NCBI GenBank assembly: GCA_017304475.1
Contig: JAFKKV010000029.1
Location: 62,001-126,000 of the forward strand
Source of the DNA: Hyphomicrobiales bacterium
GTDB lineage: Bacteria > Pseudomonadota > Alphaproteobacteria > Rhizobiales > Phreatobacteraceae
Direction of reading: 5' to 3'
Length of the DNA stretch: 64,000 nucleotides
Positions 9,003-18,020 of the stretch are shown piece by piece; the first letter of the stretch is position 1, and each line of letters starts with the position of its first letter. The notes beneath the pieces were generated by a model. The model was not told the DNA's origin and made no database searches. It saw only the letters and a list, made by a program, of their open reading frames with translations. The translations under genes were made by a program, and so were the position numbers.

Positions 9003-10136
9003 TCAGCCCCCGAAGACCAGCATGTCGTCCGGCGACCATTCGCACATCAGCTGGTCGCCGACGCCGTAGTTCTGGTGGCGCGCCATGGTCTGGCTCTCGA
9101 CCTTGAGCACCGGGCCGCCGATGTCGATGTCGTATTGCAGGAGGTCGCCGATATAGGTGGCGCGCAGCACCCGCCCCAACGCGCTGTTGGTCGCGGTGCT
9201 GACCAGGGCCTGGTCGCGCCGCGGCGTCAGGCTGATGCGGTGCGGCCTGATCACGGCCTTGGCCTTGCGCGTCGCGGGGTCGGCGCCGGCGCAGCGATAG
9301 ACCGCGGAGCCGAGGCGGACCTGCTTGTGGTCGACCACCTCGCAGTCCAGCACATTGGTCCGGCCGACGAATTCGGCGACGAACAGCGAGGCCGGCTTCT
9401 CGTAGATTTCCTCCGGCGTGCCGAACTGGGCGAGATGCCCGCCCGACATGACGCCGACCACGTCGCACATGGTCAGCGCCTCGACCTGGTCGTGGGTGAC
9501 GAACACCGTGGTGATGTTCAGCCGTTGCTGGATCTCGCGGATTTCCAGCCGCATGTCGTCGCGCAGCTTGGCGTCGAGGTTCGACAGCGGCTCGTCGAGC
9601 AGCAGGATGCGCGGGCGGATGACCAGGGCGCGGGCGAGCGCCACGCGCTGCTGCTGTCCGCCCGACATTTCCCGGGGCTTGCGCTCGCCATAACCGGGCA
9701 GCCGCACCATTTCCAGGGCCTCTTCGACGCGGCGGCGCGCCTCCACCTTGGGCACGCTGCGCATGTCGAGGCCGAAGCCGACATTCTCGGCCACCGTCAT
9801 ATGCGGGAACAGCGCATAGTTCTGGAACACCATGCCGATATCGCGCCGATGCGGCGGCCGGTGCGAGATGTCGTCGCCGTCGACGACGATGCGCCCCTCG
9901 GTGATCGGCAGGAGGCCGGCGATCATGCGCAAGGTGGTGGTCTTGCCGCAGCCCGAGGGCCCGAGCAGGCCGAGCAGCTTGCCGCGCGGCAGGTCCAGCC
10001 ACAGGTCGGAGACCGCCGGAACATGCGCGCCGTAGCGCTTGGTGACGCCTTCGAGCTTGAGGAAGGCTTCGGCGGTGGCGGCCGGCGGCGCGGCATGGGT
10101 GTCGCTCGCCTCGGCCTCGAGAGAGATCGCCTGCAT
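9003..10136 (-). CDS. ABC transporter ATPase, PotA-like
   Basis: 377 residues. The nucleotide-binding domain occupies about residues 27-260: Walker A GPSGCGKTT, Q-loop FQNYALFPHMT, signature MSGGQQQRVALARAL, Walker B ILLLDEPLSNLDA and switch His in FVTHDQ. A TOBE-type regulatory domain fills the C-terminus (about 280-377), as in PotA/FbpC/MalK-type ATPases. It powers the two permeases that follow. The ATG at 10136 is preceded only by a weak GGGAC; the open frame continues upstream as a shadow of the binding-protein gene, without similarity. About 65 bases separate it from the binding-protein stop. Confidence 0.93.
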   Translation of the reverse strand: MQAISLEAEASDTHAAPPAATAEAFLKLEGVTKRYGAHVPAVSDLWLDLPRGKLLGLLGPSGCGKTTTLRMIAGLLPITEGRIVVDGDDISHRPPHRRDIGMVFQNYALFPHMTVAENVGFGLDMRSVPKVEARRRVEEALEMVRLPGYGERKPREMSGGQQQRVALARALVIRPRILLLDEPLSNLDAKLRDDMRLEIREIQQRLNITTVFVTHDQVEALTMCDVVGVMSGGHLAQFGTPEEIYEKPASLFVAEFVGRTNVLDCEVVDHKQVRLGSAVYRCAGADPATRKAKAVIRPHRISLTPRRDQALVSTATNSALGRVLRATYIGDLLQYDIDIGGPVLKVESQTMARHQNYGVGDQLMCEWSPDDMLVFGG

Positions 10137-10201
10137 GGTGGATGTCCCGTACTGGCGGACGAACGGCTTGGCCGTCGTCCTGATGGCGGTCTTGGCCGTG
10201 G

Positions 10202-11269
10202 TCAGCGGCTGGCGGGGATGATCTGGCGGCGCCAGGGCCCGAGGATCGTGTCGCGCAGGGCGCCGACGGTGATCCAGTCGACCGGCACGAGCTTGTCGCG
10301 CTGCGCCGGATCGAGCAGCGGGATGCGGGCGCGGACGGAGGCGTCGACGGTCGTGTTGCGGTTGCTCGGGGCGTAGAACATCGCTTCGGAGAAGCGCTTC
10401 TGCGCCTCGGCGCTGAGCGCGTAATTGATGAAGATTTCGGCCGCGGCCTGGTTGCGCGCCTTGGCGATCGCGCTGATCACATTGACCTGCGCGACCGTGC
10501 CCTCGGCGGGGGCGACCGTCTGCATCCGGCCGCCGGTCTGGTCGACATAGAACTGGCTGCGGGCGTTCCAGCCGATGCCGAGATTGGCGGTGCCGTTGGC
10601 GACGACGGTATAGGCGTCGGGTTTCGGCTCCCAGCTCTGCACCGAGGGCGCCAGCTGGACCAGCCGCTCGACGCCCGGGCGCACACCCCTGCGGTAGTCG
10701 TTCTGGCCAGCCATCCGATTGACGATCAGCGTCAGCGCGATGGCCTGGATGTCGCCGCCGCCCTGGGCGGGGATGACCACCTTGCCGGCCTGCGCGCGCT
10801 CCCACATGGCCGTCCAGCTGGTCGGCGCGCTCGGGAAGGCCGCGACATTGTAGATGAGCGACAGGGTGTCGTAGGTGATCGGCGGTGCGAAGGCGCCGAG
10901 ATCCTTGCCGATATCGGATATCTCCGCGTAGTTCGGCACGCGGGCGAGGTCGACCGGGGCGAGCAGGCCCTCGTCATGGGCGATCTTGGCGACCGACAGG
11001 TCGTAGATCACCACATCGGCCTGTGGCGCGTCGCGCTGGGCGCGCAGCAGGCCGAGGGCGAAGGCGGCATTCTGGACGCCGTAATAGGTGACCTTGATAT
11101 CCGGATGAGCCGCCTGAAACGGCTCGACGACAGTCTTGACGTAGTTGTCCTGGAAGCTCGAGCGGTAGCCGATGAGCGTAATTTCGGCCGCTTTGGCCTG
11201 GGACGCCATCATCATTGCCGGAAGGACTGCGAAAAACCCAATAATGCGTCTGAAGGAGGTGATTTTCAT
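10202..11269 (-). CDS. Extracellular solute-binding protein, polyamine/iron type
   Basis: 355 residues. An N-terminal Sec signal peptide (basic MKITSFRR, hydrophobic core, cleavage near SQAKA-AE about residue 27) exports it to the periplasm, where it would deliver ligand to the permease pair. The rest has the two-lobe layout of family 1/8 periplasmic binding proteins (PotD/FbpA group): PFQAAHPDIKVTYYG near residue 55, and TWTAMWERAQAGK-like central helices. AGGGGA lies before the ATG. It is the first gene of the minus-strand cluster, so the main promoter should lie within 11270-11587. The ligand is unknown; the downstream enzymes suggest an amide or gamma-glutamyl compound rather than free polyamine (inference). 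Confidence 0.9.
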   Translation of the reverse strand: MKITSFRRIIGFFAVLPAMMMASQAKAAEITLIGYRSSFQDNYVKTVVEPFQAAHPDIKVTYYGVQNAAFALGLLRAQRDAPQADVVIYDLSVAKIAHDEGLLAPVDLARVPNYAEISDIGKDLGAFAPPITYDTLSLIYNVAAFPSAPTSWTAMWERAQAGKVVIPAQGGGDIQAIALTLIVNRMAGQNDYRRGVRPGVERLVQLAPSVQSWEPKPDAYTVVANGTANLGIGWNARSQFYVDQTGGRMQTVAPAEGTVAQVNVISAIAKARNQAAAEIFINYALSAEAQKRFSEAMFYAPSNRNTTVDASVRARIPLLDPAQRDKLVPVDWITVGALRDTILGPWRRQIIPASR

Positions 11270-11587
11270 CTTGTTCCCCTCGGTCCGTTATTTGTTCTTG
11301 TGGAGCGATGGGGCACGGTACGGGTCGCCGGGCGGAAGCGTCCAACGGCATTTTCTTGTCGGCTGATAGGTTTTTCTTCGCAGAGGCGGAAAGCCAGGCG
11401 CGGGCTCGCGGGCCGGGCATCGACGACCTCGACCCGGGCAAGGCCATTCGTGGGTGGCCGGGACAAGCCCGGCCAAGACGAGAAGCGGCGCCACGGAGAG
11501 CGCGCCTGCGGCCCGTGCGGAGGCCTTGCTGAGCTGCGGCGTCGCATCTGGGGCCCGGGCAGGGCGGCACATTTCGCCTTGCCCGGC
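11270..11587. other. Intergenic region upstream of the ABC cluster
   Basis: 318 bases between the stop of the amidase gene and the start of the binding-protein gene, both on the minus strand. It should hold the cluster promoter, but no convincing -35/-10 pair was picked out. Its centre is a GC-rich palindromic repeat (listed separately). No open frame here has gene-like properties. Confidence 0.5.
11455..11475. repeat. Short palindromic repeat, REP-like
   Basis: A perfect 8-base inverted repeat (TGGCCGGG and CCCGGCCA) around a 5-base spacer. The flanks (GTGGG before it, AGAC after it) resemble the dispersed palindromes common between genes of Hyphomicrobiales, where 'gccgggcttgtcccggcc' is a frequent core. 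Family membership is from memory and not checked against the genome. It could fold in RNA and act as a weak terminator or mRNA-end stabiliser for the upstream amidase gene. Confidence 0.6.
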
Positions 11588-12988
11588 TCACGGATAAGCG
11601 AAAGGCCTAGCCGCAAGGAAAGCCCGGGCGACGCGCATGACCAAGGGATCGGCCAGGCGGGGGCCGGCAATCTGCAGGCCGACCGGCAAGCCATCCGGCG
11701 TGAGGCCGCAAGGCACCGAGACCGCTGGGGCATGCGAGAGATTGAAGGGGTAGGAGAACTCGGCCCAGACGAGCCAGTCCCAGGCGTGAGGGGGCCAGTG
11801 ATCCGGTCGCTGGCGGCCATGGGGAAAGGCCGCGACGGAGGCCGCCGGGGTGACCAGCAGATCCCAGCCGTCGGAGAACCAGCGGCCGATGCCGGCTGCA
11901 TAGGACAGGCGTCGTGCCTGCGCCGCGCCGACATCCCGCCACGCGATGTCGGCGCTCTCTCGCAGGCAGGCCAGCAGGCCGGGGTCGAGCGCGCGTTCCG
12001 CCGCACTGTCGGCCGGTGCATGGGACAGGAATGCGCAGCCCCAGAGCGTCCGGATCAGGTCCGGGCCGAGCCGCCCCCAGGCTGGCGTGACCTGCTCGAC
12101 GGTCGCGCCGAGCGCCTCGAAGACGCGCACGGCCTCGGCCACGCAGCGGGCGATTTCGGGATCGACCCGGGCATGGCCGAGATCGGGGCTGTAGGCGATC
12201 CTGAGGCCGGCGAGATCGGGGCTGGCCCCGCTGCGGCGAAAGCCACCGGGCAGCGTCGTATGGTCTTGCGGATGCGCGCCGGCCATCACCTCCAGCATCA
12301 GCTCGGCATCGGCCGCGTCGCGGGTGATCGGGCCGATATGCGAGAGCGAACCGTTATTGGGCACCGGCACATAGGGCACCATGCCGAAGGTCGGCTTGAA
12401 CCCGACGACACCGCAGAAATGGGCGGGCAGGCGCACCGATCCCGCGCCATCGGTGCCGAGATGCAGCGGGCCGCAGCCGGCGCCGGCAAGTGCTGCGGCG
12501 CCGGACGAGGAGCCGCCGGCGGTCAGGCCCGATCGCCAGGGATTGTGGGTGAAGCCGGAAAGCGGATTGCCGCTGACCGCCGTCCATCCCTGTTCGGTCA
12601 TGGTCGTCTTGCCCAGGATGATGGCGCCGGCGGCCCGCAGCCGGGCGACGGCGGGCGCATCGCCGGTGGCGGGCACGGCGTCGGACAGCCGCGAGCCCCG
12701 GCGGGTGGGCAAGCCCGTCACCGCCTGGATGTCCTTGATCGTGACCGGCACGCCGTGAAGTGCGCCCAGCGTGTCGCCGCGCATCACGGCGGCCTCGGCC
12801 GCGCGGGCGGCGGCCCGGGCACCGCTCTCGTCCAAGGCGACAAGGGCGTTGAGCGCCGGTTCCAGGGCCGCAATGCGGGCGAGCACATCCTCGGCGATCT
12901 CGACCGGCGAGACCTGCCGCGCGCGAACGAGCGCGGCGAGCTGGTGAGCGGGGAGCGTAGCCAAGGGCCCGGTCGTCGTGCTGATCAT
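11588..12988 (-). CDS. Amidase signature-family amidohydrolase
   Basis: 466 residues, cytosolic Ser-cisSer-Lys hydrolase of amides. The triad is visible: Lys85 (PVTIKDIQ), the cis-Ser in AGGSSSGAAA (about 160-162) and the nucleophile Ser184 in GTDGAGSVRLPA. Length is normal for AtzE/GatA-like amidases. It is not expected to be GatA because no gatC/gatB neighbours are present. The ATG at 12988 is divergent from an AraC-type regulator starting at 13219, which may control it. It may also feed the ABC-linked cluster downstream on the same strand. Substrate unknown. Confidence 0.9.
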   Translation of the reverse strand: MISTTTGPLATLPAHQLAALVRARQVSPVEIAEDVLARIAALEPALNALVALDESGARAAARAAEAAVMRGDTLGALHGVPVTIKDIQAVTGLPTRRGSRLSDAVPATGDAPAVARLRAAGAIILGKTTMTEQGWTAVSGNPLSGFTHNPWRSGLTAGGSSSGAAALAGAGCGPLHLGTDGAGSVRLPAHFCGVVGFKPTFGMVPYVPVPNNGSLSHIGPITRDAADAELMLEVMAGAHPQDHTTLPGGFRRSGASPDLAGLRIAYSPDLGHARVDPEIARCVAEAVRVFEALGATVEQVTPAWGRLGPDLIRTLWGCAFLSHAPADSAAERALDPGLLACLRESADIAWRDVGAAQARRLSYAAGIGRWFSDGWDLLVTPAASVAAFPHGRQRPDHWPPHAWDWLVWAEFSYPFNLSHAPAVSVPCGLTPDGLPVGLQIAGPRLADPLVMRVARAFLAARPFAYP

Positions 12989-13218
12989 CGAGGCGATCTC
13001 CCTGCGATTATCCCGTCGCGCCCGCCGGCCAGTCCGGCGGCGGGCCCGAGCCTCGCTGGATGAGGCCGATTGGAAAGGGCCACTCCTTGCGCTTCCGGAG
13101 GTCCACCCGTGCCGCGCGACCGCTATGGTCCTTTCAGGCCGGCCGCCGTTTTCTCCGGCTGCTCGTCCGCGCGGCGGAAAAACTTGGCGGCCGGATCACC
13201 TGTCGCTAATTTCGCGGG

Positions 13219-14097
13219 ATGCTCCGTTCGCTTCAGCATCTCCGCGAAACCGCGCCGGCGGCAGCGCTCATCGCCGGCGACGAGGAACGCCTCGTGCTGA
13301 CGGGCGGAGGCGGCGGCTATCGCATGCCGTGGCACTGGCATGATGGTCTGATGATCCTCTTGCCAGCGGTGGGGGCGGTTGATTTTCGCGACGAGACGCG
13401 ACCATCGGGAACCTGGCTCGGTGAAGACCGCTTCGTCGTGGTCCCGAAGATGCGCGCCCACCAGACAGCGGCGGCGGGGGCTGGCCATCGCCACGTGGCG
13501 ATCTACGCGACGGATGCGCAGCTGGCGCGGATCGAGCCGCGCTTGGGGTCGCTGACGCGTGTGAGGACGAAGCTCGACATGCCCATGGTTTTCGCGGCCA
13601 CTCCGGACATGCGATCGATGCTGGCTTTGTGCCAAGCGGGCGAGGCGGGCGATCGGGCCCTGCCGGCGGTGCGCGGCCACCTGGCCGCGGCATTGTTCAT
13701 CCGCTGTCTCGCGCAGATCGAGCAGACCGACGCGCTGTCCATGGCGGGGGCGGGAAGCCATGGCGACCTGCTCGTCTCCGAGATCAGGTCCTTCATTCGG
13801 CAGAATGCCTCCGAGGATCTTTCGCTCGACGGCATTGCCGGGACTTTCGGCCTGTCGAGACGGCATGCGACGCGGCTCTTCCGGGAGAAGACGGGGCTGT
13901 CGATCGCCGGTTTCCAGGAGCAGGAACGGATCGCGCAGGCGCGCAGGCTTCTGATCGAGACCGCCTTGCCGGTCGGCGAGATCGCCTGGCGGGTGGGGTT
14001 CGAAACCGGCTCGGCGCTTGCGCGTGCGATGCGCCGCGTCACCGGGCTTACGCCGACATCGGTGCGCCGCGCCATGGCCCGATCCGACACATGCTAG
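13219..14097 (+). CDS. AraC-family transcriptional regulator
   Basis: 292 residues. The N-terminal half contains the cupin-like sensor typical of AraC_binding proteins (RMPWHWHDGLMILLP near residue 40). The C-terminal ~100 residues carry the two helix-turn-helix motifs: LSLDGIAGTFGLSRRHATRL and VGEIAWRVGFETGSALARAM, ending with TGLTPTSVRR. It is divergent from the amidase gene across 230 bases, the usual position for a local activator, and ends 135 bases before the PhzF gene on the same strand. The inducer is unknown. Confidence 0.9.
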   Translation: MLRSLQHLRETAPAAALIAGDEERLVLTGGGGGYRMPWHWHDGLMILLPAVGAVDFRDETRPSGTWLGEDRFVVVPKMRAHQTAAAGAGHRHVAIYATDAQLARIEPRLGSLTRVRTKLDMPMVFAATPDMRSMLALCQAGEAGDRALPAVRGHLAAALFIRCLAQIEQTDALSMAGAGSHGDLLVSEIRSFIRQNASEDLSLDGIAGTFGLSRRHATRLFREKTGLSIAGFQEQERIAQARRLLIETALPVGEIAWRVGFETGSALARAMRRVTGLTPTSVRRAMARSDTC

Positions 14098-14232
14098 GGC
14101 CCGTTCGGGCGCGCAGGGGCAAGGCCCTGTCCCTATCCTGGCGCGACCATCAGAATACCGGTCGGAACAATGGATGACCATGGTCCGGCCGGACGATGTC
14201 ATCATCGCCGATGATCAAGGACGGCCTCGCCC

Positions 14233-15135
14233 ATGACCGCCGCACATCTCGTCAATGTCTTCACTTATCGCGGACAAGGCGGAAATCCTTGTCCCGTCGT
14301 GGCCGACGCCTCGGCGCTGTCGGCGGAAGGCATGCAGGCCGTCGCGCAACACTACGGACATGAATCGGGCTTCGTCCTGCCGGCATCGAGCCTGGACTAC
14401 GACTTCGCCTTTCGCTTCTGGGTTCCCCGACACGAAATGGAGATGTGCGGCCATGCCACGATCGGCGCGCTCTGGACCCTGGCCAGGACAGGCGCATTGA
14501 AGGCGGAGCAGGTCCGGATCGAAACCCGCAGCGGGCCGGTGACGGGCTATGTGGATTTTGCAAACGCTGATGACCCCGCGGTCGAGATTACCCAGCCGGC
14601 CGGCAAGGTCGTTCCCCTGAGCCGCAACGAGGAAGAGGATGTCCTGGCGACCTTGCGGATCACGCGGTCGGATCTCCTCGATCTTCCTCTTCAGAACGCC
14701 GTGACGTCGCGGGTGAAAACACTGATCCCGATGAAGACCACCGGCCACCTCGACGCGCTGATGTCGGAGATGAAGGAAACCGAGGCCTGCTGCACGCGGA
14801 TCGGCTCGACCGGGCTCTACCCCTATGCCATCGACGATCACGGCGCGCGCCTGTTCGAGGCGCGGCAATTCCCCAAATCATCCGGATATCCGGAGGATGC
14901 CGCGACCGGGATAGCCGCCGCCGCTCTCGCGTTCGGGCTGCTTGGCAACGGCCTGGTCGAACCGCTCGACCGGACCATTCACATTCGCCAGGGCCGGGCC
15001 ATGGGCCGCCTCTCGGAGATCCGCGTTCGGCTGGGCTTCGCCGCCGGCCGCCCGATCGGATGTCTCCTGGGCGGCTCGGTGAGCTGGAACGAGGCCGATG
15101 CGACCCGGCCCGACACGGGAGAGGCCCGAGCCTGA
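14233..15135 (+). CDS. PhzF-family isomerase-like protein
   Basis: 300 residues with the two-domain diaminopimelate-epimerase-like fold of PhzF. The N-terminal VNVFTYRGQGGNPCPVV and the catalytic-type Glu44 in YGHESGFVLP are diagnostic, as are GHATIGALW near residue 75 and the DAATGIAAAALAFGL stretch in the second domain. Most genomic members are not phenazine enzymes and their reactions are unknown, so no substrate is assigned. No phz genes are nearby. It could be transcribed with the AraC gene upstream. Confidence 0.9.
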   Translation: MTAAHLVNVFTYRGQGGNPCPVVADASALSAEGMQAVAQHYGHESGFVLPASSLDYDFAFRFWVPRHEMEMCGHATIGALWTLARTGALKAEQVRIETRSGPVTGYVDFANADDPAVEITQPAGKVVPLSRNEEEDVLATLRITRSDLLDLPLQNAVTSRVKTLIPMKTTGHLDALMSEMKETEACCTRIGSTGLYPYAIDDHGARLFEARQFPKSSGYPEDAATGIAAAALAFGLLGNGLVEPLDRTIHIRQGRAMGRLSEIRVRLGFAAGRPIGCLLGGSVSWNEADATRPDTGEARA

Positions 15136-15299
15136 GGGGCATGACCAGGCGGGGCGGGCGATCGTCGCTCGCGACACTCTTCGGCTGTGATCGGCGATGG
15201 TGTTCGCCGAGGCCGGCGTGCTAGGCCATGCCGGTCTCGTCGAGGCCCGCCGGCGCCATGTTTGCGTCGCGGCCCCATCCGCTGAGCTTGGTCAAGCCG

Positions 15300-15893
15300 A
15301 TGCATGTCATCCGCAGCAGAGATTACCGCCGCATGCCGTGGAAGAACGGCGGCGGCGAGACCACCGAAATCATCGTCCAGCCGACCGGCGCGTCACTCGA
15401 CGACTTCGACTGGCGCGTCAGCATGGCGCGGGTCGGATCATCCGGGCCGTTCTCGGCCTTTCCATCCGTCGACCGGACCCTGTGCATCCTGTCGGGCAGG
15501 GGGATCGACCTGACGATCGCCGGGCGTGGCGCTGTTCGCCTTGACCGGGACGCCGCGCCGCTGTCCTTCCCGGGCGACGTGCCGGCCGGCGCCGACCTGG
15601 TCGACGGGCCGGTCGAGGATCTCAACGCCATGACTCGGCGCGGCCGCTTCCGCCATGTGCTGACGCGGGTCGCCCTGGATCGGCCGACGCAGCTGCCGAG
15701 GGCGGGCGAGGTGATGCTGGTGCTGTTCCGGGGCGCCGGCGCAGCCCTTGGTGCGGCTGCCGCCGCGGGCGCGGAGGAGATCATGGTCGAGGACGGCGAC
15801 ACCGTTGTGCTCGACGTGGAGGCCGACGTCGCGCTGGAGATCCGGCCGAACACGGCGCTCGATCTCTATGTGATCGCGATCACCAGGGGCTGA
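15300..15893 (+). CDS. HutD/Ves-family cupin protein
   Basis: 197 residues, bicupin of the HutD/Ves family. The family mark RRMPWKNGGGETTEI lies near the N-terminus, followed by DFDWRVSMARV and GPFSAFP, all characteristic. HutD is linked to histidine utilisation in pseudomonads and Ves to cold-related expression in E. coli, but the biochemical role is not settled; no hut genes are nearby. The ATG at 15300 is preferred because similarity begins there; an in-frame ATG at 15228 would add 24 residues without family features. It ends 15 bases before the convergent LysR stop. Confidence 0.85.
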   Translation: MHVIRSRDYRRMPWKNGGGETTEIIVQPTGASLDDFDWRVSMARVGSSGPFSAFPSVDRTLCILSGRGIDLTIAGRGAVRLDRDAAPLSFPGDVPAGADLVDGPVEDLNAMTRRGRFRHVLTRVALDRPTQLPRAGEVMLVLFRGAGAALGAAAAAGAEEIMVEDGDTVVLDVEADVALEIRPNTALDLYVIAITRG

Positions 15894-15908
15894 CGGCCTC
15901 GGCGCGCC

Positions 15909-16802
15909 TCAATCCCGGTAGCGCAGGGCTTCCACCAGCAAGGCGAAGGCCGGCGAATGCTGCCGGCGGCTCGGGTAGTAGAGGTGATAGCCGGAAAAGG
16001 GCGGGCACCAGTCGGCGAGGACGTGCTCCAGCTCTCCGCTGTCGATATAGAGCTGGACCCGGCCTTGCGGCAGATAGGCAAGCCCGAGCCCGGCCAGGGC
16101 GGTATTGAGCCTGAGCGCGATATTGTTGAAGACGAACCGGCCGTCGACCCGGACATGCAGCTCGCGACCGTCCTTTTCGAACTCCCAGGCATAGATGCCG
16201 CCATAGGTCGGCAGGCGAAGATTGATGCAGCTATGGGCGGTCAGGTCCTGCGGCGTCCGCGGCACCGGCCATTTCGCGAAATAGGAGGGCGCCCCGACGA
16301 CGGCCATGCGCATGTCCGGGCCGATGCGCAGCGCGATCATGTCCTTGGCCACCTGCTCGCCCAGCCGGACGCCGGCGTCGTAGCGTTCGGCGACGATGTC
16401 GGTCAGGCCGTAATCGATGACGATCTCGACATTGATGTCGGGATAGTCGGGCAGGAATTTCATAAGGGCCGGCCAGAGGATCGCTTCCGCCGCATGCTCG
16501 CCGGCGGTGATGCGCACCGTCCCCGCCGGCTTTTCGCGTAACGCGCTGAGCGCCGCCAGCTCCGTCTCGATCTCCTCGAGCCGCGGGCCGACCGTCAGGA
16601 GCAGGCGCTCGCCCGCCTCGGTCGGCGCGACGCTGCGCGTCGTGCGCATCAACAGCCGCAGCCCCAGCCGCTCCTCGAGCCCGCGGATCGTATGGCTCAG
16701 CGCCGATTGCGAGACCCCGAGCCTGGCCGCCGCCCGCGTGAAGCTGCGCTCCCTGGCGACGGCGACGAAGGCCGCGAGATCATTGATGTTTTCACGGGGC
16801 AT
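15909..16802 (-). CDS. LysR-family transcriptional regulator
   Basis: 297 residues. The N-terminal HTH (FTRAAARLGVSQSALSHTIR, then LEERLGLRLLMRTTRSV and PTEAGERLL) and a LysR_substrate domain fill the whole length. The stretch TYGGIYAWEFEKDGRELHVRVDG matches, by eye, the CrgA/DsdC-like group that commonly regulates a neighbouring dehydrogenase. It is divergent from the SDR gene (start 17088) across 285 bases, so it probably controls that gene and itself. The inducer is unknown. Confidence 0.92.
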   Translation of the reverse strand: MPRENINDLAAFVAVARERSFTRAAARLGVSQSALSHTIRGLEERLGLRLLMRTTRSVAPTEAGERLLLTVGPRLEEIETELAALSALREKPAGTVRITAGEHAAEAILWPALMKFLPDYPDINVEIVIDYGLTDIVAERYDAGVRLGEQVAKDMIALRIGPDMRMAVVGAPSYFAKWPVPRTPQDLTAHSCINLRLPTYGGIYAWEFEKDGRELHVRVDGRFVFNNIALRLNTALAGLGLAYLPQGRVQLYIDSGELEHVLADWCPPFSGYHLYYPSRRQHSPAFALLVEALRYRD

Positions 16803-17087
16803 TGATGAAGCCTGATCATGGACCTGGAGCCATCATAACCGCATTTCGCATGAATGGCCGTCGGCGGCGATCCGCGGCGATCAAGGCTGCCCCCGATCTG
16901 CCGGCCATGAGGCGAGCCGGCGACGCCAGGGCAGTCCATCGCAGCACCCGGTCGGATTGATGAGTGCGGCTCATGACGGCATGCCGGAGCCTCCGGCTAA
17001 TCGCATGATCCATGGCTGACTAGGTAACCGCCATCAGGTCGGCCGCCCGCTTGCGTGGCCATCGGGATCGACGAACGGGAGCATGTC

Positions 17088-17828
17088 ATGGCGGATGGAA
17101 TCGAAGGCAAGGTGGTCGTCATTACCGGCGCGAGCAGCGGGCTGGGCGAAGCCGCGGCACGCCGTCTCGCTGCCGGAGGCGCTAGGCTGGTCCTCGGGGC
17201 CCGTCGCCTCGACCGGCTTCAGGCGCTCGCCGGGGAACTCTCGCTCGGCCGGAATGCGGTGATCCGGACCGACGTCACCAGGCACGAAGAGGTCCGGCAT
17301 CTGGTCGACCAGGCCGTCGACCTTCATGGCCGCATCGACGTGATCGTCAACAATGCCGGGCTGATGCCGCATTCGCCGCTCGATCGCGGCAAGATCGGCG
17401 ACTGGGACCGCATGATCGACGTCAATCTCAAGGGCGTGCTCTACGGCATCGCCGCGGCCTTGCTGCATATGAAGGTGCAGAAGAGCGGCCATGTCATCAA
17501 TGTCTCCTCGGTCGCCGGCCATAAGGTCGGGTCGGGCGGGGCGGTCTATGCCGCGACCAAACACGCCGTCCGCGTCATTTCCGAGGGCCTGCGGCAGGAG
17601 GTCAAGCCGTACAATATCCGCAGCACGGTGATCTCGCCGGGGGCGGTGGCGACCGAATTGCCCGACAGCATCACCGAGCCCGATGTCGCCGAGAGCGTTC
17701 GCGAACGCTACGCGCAATGGGCGATCCCGGCGGAGTCCTTTGCCAGCATGGTCGCTTTCGCCATGAGCCAGCCGGAGGATGTCGACGTCAACGAGATCCT
17801 GTTCCGGCCGACCCGCCAGGACTATTGA
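17088..17828 (+). CDS. Short-chain dehydrogenase/reductase
   Basis: 246 residues, cytosolic NAD(P)-dependent classical SDR. Motifs present are TGASSGLG (residues 13-20), NNAG (88-91), catalytic Asn113, Ser141 (NVSSVAG), Tyr154 and Lys158 (YAATK). GARRLDRL after the second strand puts a basic residue where NADP is usually preferred. The ATG at 17088 has GGGAG six bases upstream; an in-frame ATG at 17055 is possible but lacks such a site. Divergent from the LysR gene, which is the likely regulator. Substrate unknown. Confidence 0.93.
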   Translation: MADGIEGKVVVITGASSGLGEAAARRLAAGGARLVLGARRLDRLQALAGELSLGRNAVIRTDVTRHEEVRHLVDQAVDLHGRIDVIVNNAGLMPHSPLDRGKIGDWDRMIDVNLKGVLYGIAAALLHMKVQKSGHVINVSSVAGHKVGSGGAVYAATKHAVRVISEGLRQEVKPYNIRSTVISPGAVATELPDSITEPDVAESVRERYAQWAIPAESFASMVAFAMSQPEDVDVNEILFRPTRQDY

Positions 17829-18020
17829 AGTCGCATGGGGTGAATGCCGGGCCCGGCGCGCCTTGGCCTCGGGCCGATCCGCGCCTTGCAACGATCGGCG
17901 CGCCCAAATGCGGTTCGCAGCCTTGCGGCAAGTCGCCTTGCCAGCCATCCGGCCGATGGGTCATAGCACCGGCGCGGCCGGCCGAGCGGTGCCTGAGCCG
18001 ACATCGCCAAAGGCCAGCCC

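Noticed and set aside
8073..10376. 767-codon plus-strand open frame
   Set aside because: Antisense to three ABC-transporter genes with intact motifs; composition Gln/Asp/Arg-rich without features.
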